Shown: piece by piece, positions 1 through 6,649 of the stretch
Layout of the letters: every line of letters begins with the position of its first letter
Position numbering within the stretch: the stretch's first letter is position 1
From: JAYEIH01 sp034659995
GTDB lineage: Archaea; Methanobacteriota_B; Thermococci; Methanofastidiosales; B48-G16
DNA length: 10,461 nucleotides
Direction: 5' to 3'
NCBI GenBank assembly: GCA_034659995.1
Contig: JAYEIH010000095.1
Location: forward strand, 1-10,461
Notes under the pieces: generated by a model
Seen by the model: the letters and a program-made list of their open reading frames with translations, nothing else
The model's database searches: none
What the model was told of the DNA's origin: nothing
Program-made: the position numbers and the translations under genes

Positions 1-10
1 ATAAATGATT

Positions 11-30
11 CCGAAAAGATACTTATAAAT
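11..30 (+). promoter_or_regulatory. Archaeal BRE/TATA promoter
   Basis: A purine-rich BRE (CCGAAAAG) is followed directly by a TATA box (CTTATAAAT, about 22-30). The expected transcription start is near position 52, which would leave a leader of about 20 nt before the ATG at 72. That leader contains the Shine-Dalgarno sequence GGTGAT (63-68). Seen by eye; no transcript data. Confidence 0.65.
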
Positions 31-71
31 ACTGTGAATTCCGTTAATAGTAATGGTAGTAAGGTGATAGT

Positions 72-491
72 ATGAAACATTCACATAAATGGATCAAATC
101 GTTAATGGACAATCTGGACGAGCATGTCGATGAGAAAACAAAGATAAAGGTCTTGGAAAATTGTGGAAGAGCCTGCATTCCCAGTAGTTTTCTCAAAAAA
201 GTCCAGAAATGTAAGAAAAATGCAAAAGACACGAGTGAGTTTCTGGACAATTTACAGCACATCTGGAACAACCAGCAAAGAGACGGTGACGACATCTATG
301 TCGTCTATAAAAAGTGCTACTGCCTGCTGGTAAGAGGATGATCCGAACCACTCCCCTCCACCTTCTGCAACTGTTCCGTAGGATGGATTAAGGAGCTGTT
401 TGAGTCGGCGTTAGATAAACCGGCGGATGTAGAGCTCGAAAAATCGATTGCACAGGGAAATGACATTTGCAAGTTTAGAGTTCGGTTATAG
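72..491 (+). pseudogene. Small Cys-containing protein interrupted by an in-frame TGA
   Basis: The ATG at 72 follows GGTGAT with good spacing. The frame runs 89 codons to TGA at 339-341, then stays open in the same frame for 49 more codons to TAG at 489-491. The second part reads as real protein (FCNCSVGWIKELFE, then NDICKFRV) and completes a roughly 139-residue protein with Cys near residues 31, 47, 77 and 79 and a CNC motif after the stop. From memory this resembles a small Cys-containing family found in methanogens and some bacteria, whose members continue through this region; I cannot name it with certainty and know no function for it. The TGA is most simply a nonsense mutation. The window uses TGA as a normal stop elsewhere, so recoding is unlikely. 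If the 89-residue product is made, it lacks the conserved C-terminal part. The alkD-like gene follows 25 nt downstream, so the two are probably co-transcribed. Confidence 0.6.
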
Positions 492-516
492 ATTATTCGT
501 TCTAAAGAGGAAAAAA

Positions 517-1305
517 ATGATCGTTGAAAAGATAAGACAAGAATTAAGAAAAAATGTCGATCATGAATACCGTAATTCTGTACGGAAGTTCACAAAAAAA
601 GAGGATATGACGCAAAGAGTAACATATTACGGTGTGAAAACGGGTACAGTACGGAAAATAGCCACGAAATACTATAAAAAGATTGATTCGAAATCGAAAG
701 AGGAAATATTTTCTTTATGCGACGAGCTACTGGAGCTCCGAAACAGCGAAGAGCGAACAGTAGCATTTCAGTGGGCGTTTCGTCTCAGGAAAAAATATGA
801 GCCTACAGATTTTAACATTTTTGAGTCATGGCTGCAGAACTATGTGACCGGCTGGGGGTCATGCGATGACCTCTGTACGCATGCCTTAGGGTATATTATC
901 TATCGGTTTCCCGAGCTTGTTCCAAAGACCCAAAAATGGGCAATATCGAAAAATAGATGGCTAAGGAGAGCTGCCGCTGTGACACTAATATACTCGCTCA
1001 GGAGAAAGCAGCTGCTGGAAGAGGCCTTTGAGACGGCAGGTCATCTTTTGATGGATGGGGAAGACCTCGTGCAAAAGGGGTACGGCTGGATGCTGAAGGA
1101 AGCGGCCAACCAGTACCCTGAAGAGGTATTCCAATTTGTGATGGACCGCAAAGATACCATGCCGCGGACATCGCTGAGATACGCCATCGAGAAGATGCCG
1201 CAGGAGTGGCGGAAGAAGGCAATGGGGAGGGGAATGAGCACGCTCCAATTGGACGTAGGTCAGAGACCTACGTCATTCTGTGACGTGCAACCGAAACATT
1301 TTTAA
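517..1305 (+). CDS. AlkD-like DNA alkylation repair protein (HEAT-repeat glycosylase)
   Basis: Predicted 262-residue all-helical HEAT-like-repeat protein of the AlkD/AlkC DNA alkylation repair family, which removes cationic alkylated bases such as 3- and 7-alkylpurines from DNA. Visible family features: YYGVKTGTVRKIA (residues 37-49), WAFRLRKKY, TGWGSCDDLCTHALG (111-125) with the Asp pair at the expected catalytic place, NRWLRRAAAV (146-155) with the DNA-contacting Arg region, and KGYGWMLKEA (187-196). I chose the ATG at 517 because AGAGG lies 6 nt before it and family homology begins there; an upstream in-frame ATG at 448 would lie inside the preceding gene. Homology ends near residue 239. 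The last 18 residues, starting LDVGQRPTSF, are encoded by the 58-bp direct repeat and are not part of the family, so the native C-terminus was probably replaced when the repeat arrived. Confidence 0.85.
   Translation: MIVEKIRQELRKNVDHEYRNSVRKFTKKEDMTQRVTYYGVKTGTVRKIATKYYKKIDSKSKEEIFSLCDELLELRNSEERTVAFQWAFRLRKKYEPTDFNIFESWLQNYVTGWGSCDDLCTHALGYIIYRFPELVPKTQKWAISKNRWLRRAAAVTLIYSLRRKQLLEEAFETAGHLLMDGEDLVQKGYGWMLKEAANQYPEEVFQFVMDRKDTMPRTSLRYAIEKMPQEWRKKAMGRGMSTLQLDVGQRPTSFCDVQPKHF
1247..1304 (+). repeat. 58-bp direct repeat, left copy
   Basis: Identical to 8227-8284 except at 1266 (A here, G at 8246). It contains a perfect 10-bp inverted repeat, GACGTAGGTC (1252-1261) and GACCTACGTC (1265-1274) with a 3-nt loop. 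A second stem, ACGTCA (1270-1275) with TGACGT (1281-1286), shares bases with the first, so both cannot form at once. A BRE/TATA motif closes the repeat. The copy overlaps the 3' end of the alkD-like reading frame. Confidence 0.9.
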
Positions 1306-1308
1306 ATA
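1291..1308 (+). promoter_or_regulatory. BRE/TATA promoter of the RiPP operon, at the end of the left repeat
   Basis: CCGAAA (BRE-like) is followed by a TATA box in TTTTTAAATA (1299-1308). Transcription would begin near 1328-1330, inside the inverted repeat TCGTGA/TCACGA, leaving a leader of about 60 nt before the mini-ORF at 1391. The BRE and most of the TATA box lie inside the direct repeat, so the repeat itself appears to supply the promoter. Confidence 0.55.
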
Positions 1309-1329
1309 AATCACCATATCTAATTATAC

Positions 1330-1352
1330 TCGTGAATGGTTATTCCTCACGA
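1330..1352 (+). promoter_or_regulatory. Inverted repeat at the predicted operon transcription start
   Basis: TCGTGA (1330-1335) and TCACGA (1347-1352) form a perfect 6-bp inverted repeat with an 11-nt spacer. Its centre lies just downstream of the expected start site, a usual place for an archaeal operator, although a weak 5' RNA hairpin would look the same. No regulator gene is visible in the window. Confidence 0.3.
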
Positions 1353-1390
1353 CTAAAAAAGAGAATAAGGAACAAGGAGGCAATAGTAAG

Positions 1391-1420
1391 ATGGAAGATA
1401 TTGAGATAGAGGGAAGTTGA
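1391..1420 (+). CDS. Nine-codon mini-ORF with strong SD, coupled to the C-protein gene
   Basis: Encodes MEDIEIEGS and stop. It has the best ribosome-binding site of the operon head, AAGGAGG at 1374-1380, ten nt before the ATG. Its TGA (1418-1420) overlaps the TTG start (1417) of the next gene, so ribosomes ending here could restart there. It may be a true uORF for translational coupling. Alternatively it is the original N-terminus of the C protein, put out of frame by a one-base change. It has no Cys and only one Ser, so it is not a credible azole precursor. Confidence 0.4.
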   Translation: MEDIEIEGS

Positions 1421-2520
1421 GGCTTAAAAAGTATTATGTGAGTATACCTATGGGTAAGAAACTTTTGATACGGTCGGAAAGTGATAATGAAGTATTCCTT
1501 CTAACAGGCAAAAAATTGCCTTTATTATCCAAGCTAATGCCTTTATTGGATGGTACCAGGTCTGAAAAAGAGATTTTAGATACATTAAAAGATTTTGATT
1601 CTGAGTATATTGATAAGTTGTTACAGAATCTAAAAGAAAAAGGAATTATTGAGTATTTACCGTCAACTACACTCAACAGTGAAGAAATTAAACGTTACAC
1701 GTCTCAACTCCTTCTTTTTTCACATGCAAATGCTTCATCTGCTCAACATATTTTAAAAAAATCAAGAGTAGCTATATTAGGTTTAGGTGAAATAGGATCT
1801 AAAGTTCTTACTTCACTCACTATATCCGGTATAGGTGAAATAACGGGCATAGATTGGAATAAAGTTACAAAGGATGATGTCTACAAAAATGAGTTTTATA
1901 AAGCGGATGATATAGGCAAAAAGAGAGCGAAAGTCGGTGCTAAAAGAGTTAAAAGTTTAAATTCGGATATCAATTACATTCCCATCGATTATGAGATTAA
2001 GGATAACAAAAATATGTTGTCGTTGGTAGAGAAAGCTGATTTCCTATCTGTATGCTTAGATCAAGAGGATTCTTCTGTACTCCGACAGATGAATGATATA
2101 TGCTTAGAGAGTAAAACATCGTGGTCAAGTTGCTATATAAGAGGATTGGAAGGGATAGTAGGTCCCACAATTATACCCTATCGTACGGCATGCTATCACT
2201 GTTACGAATTGCGCATGGGTGCTAATATTCGGCATTATGAAGAATATAGAGCATATCAAGAATATAAAGATAAACACCTGGATAGGAGGGTTGAATTTGG
2301 TGGGACTAATTCTTTTGCAAGTATAGTTGGGAGTATGTTCTCTTTAGAAGTGATAAAGTTTCTTACTAAAATCAAGTCACCTGCAACTCTTGGAAAGCTA
2401 CTTACTATTAATTTTTATAACATGATTGTAGAAGCTCATCCCATTTTAAAATTTCCTAGGTGTCCTAAATGCGGTATAGATAGAAAAGATGTGCCGGAAG
2501 AGATGATATGGAATGTATAG
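1417..2520 (+). CDS. TOMM cyclodehydratase partner (C protein): RRE plus E1/ThiF-like domain
   Basis: 367 residues. Residues about 1-80 fit the winged-helix RiPP recognition element of TOMM C proteins (FLLTGKKLPLLSKLMPLLDG, then a helical stretch ending KGIIEYLP). Residues about 115-340 form an E1/ThiF/MoeB-like Rossmann domain with GLGEIG (122-127) and GIDWNKV. Two Cys pairs, C259/C262 (CYHC) and C349/C352 (CPKC), form the expected structural zinc site. In this family the protein binds the precursor leader peptide and activates the YcaO partner; the E1 fold is not thought to adenylate the substrate. The only usable start is TTG at 1417, since an in-frame TGA lies at 1402-1404; ATG at 1450 is a weaker alternative that removes 11 residues. 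GAGGG just upstream could help. The stop overlaps the next start by 8 nt. Identification rests on domain order and the adjacent YcaO gene. Confidence 0.85.
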   Translation: MRLKKYYVSIPMGKKLLIRSESDNEVFLLTGKKLPLLSKLMPLLDGTRSEKEILDTLKDFDSEYIDKLLQNLKEKGIIEYLPSTTLNSEEIKRYTSQLLLFSHANASSAQHILKKSRVAILGLGEIGSKVLTSLTISGIGEITGIDWNKVTKDDVYKNEFYKADDIGKKRAKVGAKRVKSLNSDINYIPIDYEIKDNKNMLSLVEKADFLSVCLDQEDSSVLRQMNDICLESKTSWSSCYIRGLEGIVGPTIIPYRTACYHCYELRMGANIRHYEEYRAYQEYKDKHLDRRVEFGGTNSFASIVGSMFSLEVIKFLTKIKSPATLGKLLTINFYNMIVEAHPILKFPRCPKCGIDRKDVPEEMIWNV

Positions 2521-3841
2521 AGCTATGGAAAAATGTTTGGAAGAGATAGTAGATCCTAAAACCGGTCTTATTAGAAAAGTGACAACCAGACTGTTAGCAC
2601 CTAGTGAAATAAAACTTTTTAGTGCAATGGTGATACCTGCATATTTATCTCGATATGATGAGAGAGATGATAACAATATGCCTTTACCTTGGCCTCAGCA
2701 GACTAGTGGTGTAGGACTAACAAAAGAGGCAGCTATATACTCTGCAGTTGGGGAATTTATAGAGAGATATTGTGCGTGTATATGTGACAAGGATATCCTT
2801 ATAAAGGCTACATACAATCAGATGGTTAAAAAAGACTATAATACAGTTGCACCCTCTGCATTTGCGTTGTTTTCAGAGGAGCAATATACCAATAAATCTA
2901 TTCCCTTTAAAAAATTTACAGAGGAAACTGTAGTAAGATGGGTAGAAGCCATCTCACTTATAACACACAAACCTGTATGGGTTCCAGCTTGCTTTGTCTG
3001 GCTTGTTCCATTTTCTGAGGGGATTATATTCCCTAATTCTAATGGACTTGCAGCAGCCCCAAACAGAGATGATGCTATTTTGGGAGCGCTATGTGAGGTT
3101 GTAGAAAGGGATGCAATTATGATTACATGGTTTAATAGACTACCAGCACCTCGTATACCAATTGAGGAAACAAATAGAGATCTCGCTACTCTCTTAGTCA
3201 ACAGAAGCGTTAACTCTGGACTGGAATATGATTTTATTGATATTACAACAAATATCAAGATACCTACTGTATTCACAATAAGTATTGATAGAAATGGTGG
3301 TACTGGTGTTCTTGTTGGTGCTTCTTGTAAAGTAAATATAGAGGATGCGATTCTTAAATCTTTTTTTGAAGGTGCTTTTCAAGCAAGGCCTACAGTGGAA
3401 GAAATTGGCAGAAGGAGAGTTTCTACCACGTCTAAAATACCCGGAAAACTTTCAGCATCTCGACGAATTTTACTAACAAATCATATAGCTCCTTATGCAA
3501 ACATTGACGCAATTCAAAAATTTGATTTTTTACTTAACGCTCCTCTAGTCAGCCCCTCATATTCCTCCATAGATAAGGAAGCTTCTTTAGCTTTTGCCAT
3601 AAACAAAATTAAAGATGCAGGCTTGGATGCTCTAATGATAGAGTTAACTACACCAGATATATCTGCTTTAGGCTTTCATGTTATAAGAGTGGTAATTCCT
3701 GGTGCAATCGGTATTAATGTAGGTAAGGAAAAAAGGTTTCTAGGAGGTAAGAGAATATATACAGTCCCACAGAAACTAGGGTACATAGAGAGAGTTGTGC
3801 AAGAAAATGAATTAAATCCCTTACCACATCCATTCCCATAA
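2513..3841 (+). CDS. YcaO-domain azoline-forming cyclodehydratase (TOMM D protein)
   Basis: 442 residues, the usual size of a stand-alone TOMM YcaO. YcaO enzymes use ATP to phosphorylate the backbone amide oxygen while Cys, Ser or Thr side chains attack it, giving thiazoline or (methyl)oxazoline rings. ATP/Mg-binding regions are visible: SGVGLTKEAAIYSAVGEFIE (65-84) and NGLAAAP through LCEVVERDA (177-201), with the conserved Glu clusters. The C-terminus reads LNPLPHPFP, giving the PxPxP ending (436-442) characteristic of azoline-forming YcaOs and important for their catalysis. This separates it from the methanogen YcaO-TfuA enzymes that thioamidate methyl-CoM reductase. GGAAGAG lies upstream of the ATG at 2513; ATG at 2525 is possible and removes four residues. 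Translation is coupled to the C-protein gene by overlap, and the next gene follows after 14 nt. Confidence 0.93.
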   Translation: MYRAMEKCLEEIVDPKTGLIRKVTTRLLAPSEIKLFSAMVIPAYLSRYDERDDNNMPLPWPQQTSGVGLTKEAAIYSAVGEFIERYCACICDKDILIKATYNQMVKKDYNTVAPSAFALFSEEQYTNKSIPFKKFTEETVVRWVEAISLITHKPVWVPACFVWLVPFSEGIIFPNSNGLAAAPNRDDAILGALCEVVERDAIMITWFNRLPAPRIPIEETNRDLATLLVNRSVNSGLEYDFIDITTNIKIPTVFTISIDRNGGTGVLVGASCKVNIEDAILKSFFEGAFQARPTVEEIGRRRVSTTSKIPGKLSASRRILLTNHIAPYANIDAIQKFDFLLNAPLVSPSYSSIDKEASLAFAINKIKDAGLDALMIELTTPDISALGFHVIRVVIPGAIGINVGKEKRFLGGKRIYTVPQKLGYIERVVQENELNPLPHPFP

Positions 3842-3855
3842 GGAGGTATAAGAAG

Positions 3856-4674
3856 ATGACTAAAAAAGAGTTAATTGGAAATGAAAAACTAAGATCAGTT
3901 TCTCAAGATAGTGAGTTTGTTAGCACTTCTTTATATTCTCTATCTGAAATTTTTCATTGCAATACAAAGATATGCAGATACAATGTAAGAGGTAGAATAG
4001 ATGATATATCGAAGAAAGAGAGCCCTTTTTTTATAGAACTTACACGTAATAATGGAAAGGAATATTTAACTGCGCCCAAGATCAGCCTTTCTCGAAACTT
4101 CCAGAATGAAATATTCAATGAACTGCTGATTGAAAAACAAAAAAAGAGAAAATCCAATAGACAGCCTGTCTCTTTAAAGTGTTTAGCCAAGCTTCTATAT
4201 TTCAGTTATGGGCTTACAAGAAAACTACCTACTGAGGAGTTTAGAGCAGCACCTTCAGTAGATGCACTGTATCCAATTGAGATATATCCTATAGTATTTA
4301 GCATAGAAAACCTCAGGGAAGGATTGTATCATTATAATGTCAAGAAGCATTTACTAGAAACCCTGAGAGAAGAACCAATGAAAGATAAAGTCGTCACCTC
4401 CTGTATAAATTCAAAGAATCTATCTGATGCCAGTGTTATGTTTATACTTACAGCAATGTTTAAAAGGGTAACTTTTAAGTATGGAGACAGAGGCTATAGA
4501 TACGTGCTCTTAGATGCCGGCCATATTATAGAGAATACATATCTTGCAGCTAGGTCTATGGATATTAAGATTACGATAATAAGGGAGTTTATAGACGATG
4601 AAATCAATGATCTAATTGGAATAGATGGTGTCAACGAAGCTGCTTTATTCGGAATAGCCGTTAGAGAACAGTGA
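3856..4674 (+). CDS. SagB/McbC-type FMN azoline dehydrogenase
   Basis: 272 residues of the nitroreductase-like SagB family, which oxidises azolines to aromatic azoles with FMN. Seen: an N-terminal FHCNTK element like the YHxxTK motif of SagB proteins (33-38), a block NRQPVSLKCLAKLLYFSYGL (101-120), the FMN-region motif RAAPSVDALYPIEIYP (130-145), and the C-terminal block KYGDRGYRYVLLDAGHI (208-224) ending with an ALFGIAV strand. The motif is usually PSAGALYP; here AG is replaced by VD, which may alter flavin binding and deserves attention. The start is well supported: GGAGGT (3842-3847) lies 8 nt before the ATG. Its presence suggests the final product carries thiazoles or oxazoles and not only azolines. 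Confidence 0.87.
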   Translation: MTKKELIGNEKLRSVSQDSEFVSTSLYSLSEIFHCNTKICRYNVRGRIDDISKKESPFFIELTRNNGKEYLTAPKISLSRNFQNEIFNELLIEKQKKRKSNRQPVSLKCLAKLLYFSYGLTRKLPTEEFRAAPSVDALYPIEIYPIVFSIENLREGLYHYNVKKHLLETLREEPMKDKVVTSCINSKNLSDASVMFILTAMFKRVTFKYGDRGYRYVLLDAGHIIENTYLAARSMDIKITIIREFIDDEINDLIGIDGVNEAALFGIAVREQ

Positions 4675-4712
4675 CGCATCCCTTTAGAGAATAGAGGTAA
4701 AAGAGGATCGAC

Positions 4713-5612
4713 ATGAAAAATCAGAAAATGAATGTGATAGAGGTAAAAAATCTCATGAAAAGGTATGGTAGTATCCAAGCTGTTAACAATGTGACATTTG
4801 ATGTCAAAAAGAATGAAATTTTTGCTCTGGTAGGACCAAATGGTGCAGGAAAAACAACTACTATAGAGATAATCGAAGGATTAAGAGATCCAGATGAGGG
4901 GTCAGTTACCATCAATGGAATGGCACCGAATAGTGATAGTATAAAAGAAGTGATTGGTGTACAGCTTCAGAATTCTGCATTCTATGATAAAATCAGAGTA
5001 AAGGAATGTCTTGAGATGTTTGGAGGATTTTACAGGAACTCCATCTCTGTGACCCAAGCGCTGGAGAAAATTGACCTACAAAAAAGAAGCAATGCATACT
5101 ATGGAGATCTTTCTGGGGGATTGAAACAGATAGTTGCTATCGGTATAGCATTAATTGGCAATCCTAAACTCCTGTTCCTAGATGAGATCAGTACAGGTTT
5201 AGACCCTCAGGTAAGAAGGGCAACATGGGATTTAATTAGAGGGATTAAAGAAGAAGGGAAGACAATCTTTATAACTACCCATTATATGGAGGAAGCTGAA
5301 AAGTTGGCTGACCGTGTAGCTATAATAGATCATGGCAAACTTATTGCTTTAGATACTCCAAGAAATCTTATTAGAGACTTTGGAGGACAAAGTGAGATCG
5401 TTTACGAAGGAGAGGCTATAGATCTCCCAAGCATACCAGTAAGTTTGATCAATGGTAAAGTTATTATTAAAACAAAAAAACCCAATCTCGTAATTTCCAA
5501 GGTAACAGCTGAGATTGCTAAACGAGGAATGAAAGTTCATAATTTAAGGGTAGAAAATGCAAATCTAGAAGATGTGTTTATAAATTTAACTGGTAAGGAG
5601 ATGAGAGAATGA
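4713..5612 (+). CDS. ABC transporter ATP-binding protein (RiPP export or self-protection)
   Basis: 299 residues, DrrA/SagG-like. Walker A GPNGAGKTTT (41-50), Q-loop near VQLQ (83-86), signature LSGGLKQ (133-139), Walker B LLFLDE (153-158), D-loop TGLDP and switch His190 in TTHYMEEA are all present, so it should be an active ATPase. Walker B continues IS where PT is common. A C-terminal extension after about residue 220 resembles the extra domain of drug-exporter ATPases, including the terminal LEDVFINLTG. AGAGGAT lies just upstream of the ATG, and the 38-nt gap from the dehydrogenase gene shows no terminator. It overlaps the permease gene by 4 nt (ATGA), so the two are translated together and should form one transporter for the modified peptide. 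The substrate is inferred from context. Confidence 0.9.
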   Translation: MKNQKMNVIEVKNLMKRYGSIQAVNNVTFDVKKNEIFALVGPNGAGKTTTIEIIEGLRDPDEGSVTINGMAPNSDSIKEVIGVQLQNSAFYDKIRVKECLEMFGGFYRNSISVTQALEKIDLQKRSNAYYGDLSGGLKQIVAIGIALIGNPKLLFLDEISTGLDPQVRRATWDLIRGIKEEGKTIFITTHYMEEAEKLADRVAIIDHGKLIALDTPRNLIRDFGGQSEIVYEGEAIDLPSIPVSLINGKVIIKTKKPNLVISKVTAEIAKRGMKVHNLRVENANLEDVFINLTGKEMRE

Positions 5613-6313
5613 GTGGATTCGTAAATCTTTTCAAGATTAGACTAAAAGTTCGATTTAGAGAGTTAGATATCGTTTTTATAACTATTGCTCTTCCCCTCCT
5701 TCTAACCACAATCAATGCTTCTGTTTCCGGAGAAATGAACTGGTTTCTATCTTCGGGTATTGCTATGATTATTATTCTATCAGCATTCGCAAGTTGTACA
5801 GGTAGTGTGGTATCTGATAAAGACCGTGGTATACTTAGGAGAATGTATATTCTTCCCACACCATTTTCCACCTATATTGTATGTGAGATGCTTATCACGT
5901 CAATCTTTATGATTCTTTCTAGTTGCATGTTAATTGGGGCAATGACAAAGCTAGGCGCTGAAATAGAAGGATCTCTTCTCACTTTTATACTCACATTCCT
6001 CTTAGGAGCATTTACATTTCTTTCTTTAGCGATTATGGTTGCTGGCTTTATAAAGACTGAGAAAATGGCCCATGTGGCGATCTCTATCCTTACGATGGCA
6101 CTAATAGTCCCCGCATGTATACCAATAGATATATTTTCGCCAACTATCAGGTTATTTATACGAATCCTGCCCAGTGTAGCTCTTTCTAACATTCTAAATG
6201 AGGCTGTAAGAGGAAATAATATTCTTTTCGATAACTTCAACAACATTATTATTTTACTTATTTGGTTAGCAATAGCTACAATAGTAGCTATAAGAACATT
6301 TGAGTGGGAGTAA
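5609..6313 (+). CDS. ABC-2 type transporter permease
   Basis: 234 residues with about six hydrophobic helices (roughly 21-38, 47-68, 89-111, 121-147, 154-174, 209-228), typical of ABC-2 exporter membrane subunits. The cytosolic loop after helix 2 carries DKDRGILRRMYILPTP, matching the usual E/DR-G-hhRRLhhhPxP coupling motif. The ending TFEWE matches the short charged tail of this family. The start overlaps the ATPase stop by 4 nt. It should dimerise and work with the ATPase. It is the last gene of the plus-strand operon, and a hairpin follows 16 nt after its stop. Confidence 0.9.
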   Translation: MSGFVNLFKIRLKVRFRELDIVFITIALPLLLTTINASVSGEMNWFLSSGIAMIIILSAFASCTGSVVSDKDRGILRRMYILPTPFSTYIVCEMLITSIFMILSSCMLIGAMTKLGAEIEGSLLTFILTFLLGAFTFLSLAIMVAGFIKTEKMAHVAISILTMALIVPACIPIDIFSPTIRLFIRILPSVALSNILNEAVRGNNILFDNFNNIIILLIWLAIATIVAIRTFEWE

Positions 6314-6328
6314 TTAGAATGCTGTATC

Positions 6329-6348
6329 GTCCGTCTATAAAGACGGAC
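6329..6348 (+). terminator. Stem-loop just after the RiPP operon
   Basis: GTCCGTCT and AGACGGAC form a perfect 8-bp stem with an ATAA loop, 16 nt after the permease stop. No long U tract follows on the plus strand, so it is either a weak terminator or an mRNA 3'-end protecting hairpin. Confidence 0.45.
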
Positions 6349-6649
6349 CGACTATAAGTAAAGAATGAATTTCTCTATGTATAATAAAATACAGAAATAT
6401 TTGGAGCGAATGTTGAAGAAGGATAGGTCTAATTAACTCTTCCGCAGAGCACATTCAGCGAGCCTTTCAAGTTCTACCTTTGAGCGAACGCCAAGCAAAA
6501 TGAGAATCCTCTAAAAGTCCTCCCAGACTAACGAACTTCTTAACAAGGTGAAATGTCTGAAGATGTATTTTCTCTAAACTAAATGGATTTTTTGCAACTT
6601 AAATAGAACCCCTATTAAACTCTTACTGGTCCGAGGTGTCTCAAAATAA
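6349..6649. other. Non-coding or decayed sequence downstream of the operon
   Basis: No gene is supported here. On the minus strand a stretch ending at a TAA (6433-6435) reads as amphipathic protein (ILILLGVRSKVELERLAEC) behind an in-frame TAG at 6511-6513. A 23-codon plus-strand ORF (6365-6436) lacks a ribosome-binding site. I take this as remnant sequence, perhaps the far end of the decayed insertion element or another broken gene. Confidence 0.4.

Noticed and set aside
72..341. Selenocysteine at the TGA of the first gene
   Set aside because: No Sec insertion element could be identified, the surrounding residues do not suggest a redox motif at that position, and TGA is a normal stop for other genes here. 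Nonsense mutation is simpler.
2836..3276. 146-codon minus-strand ORF
   Set aside because: Shadow of the YcaO gene; the plus strand carries the conserved ATP-binding motifs.
6365..6436. 23-codon basic ORF after the operon hairpin
   Set aside because: No ribosome-binding site, no Cys, and no leader/core division; too little to support a gene or a precursor.
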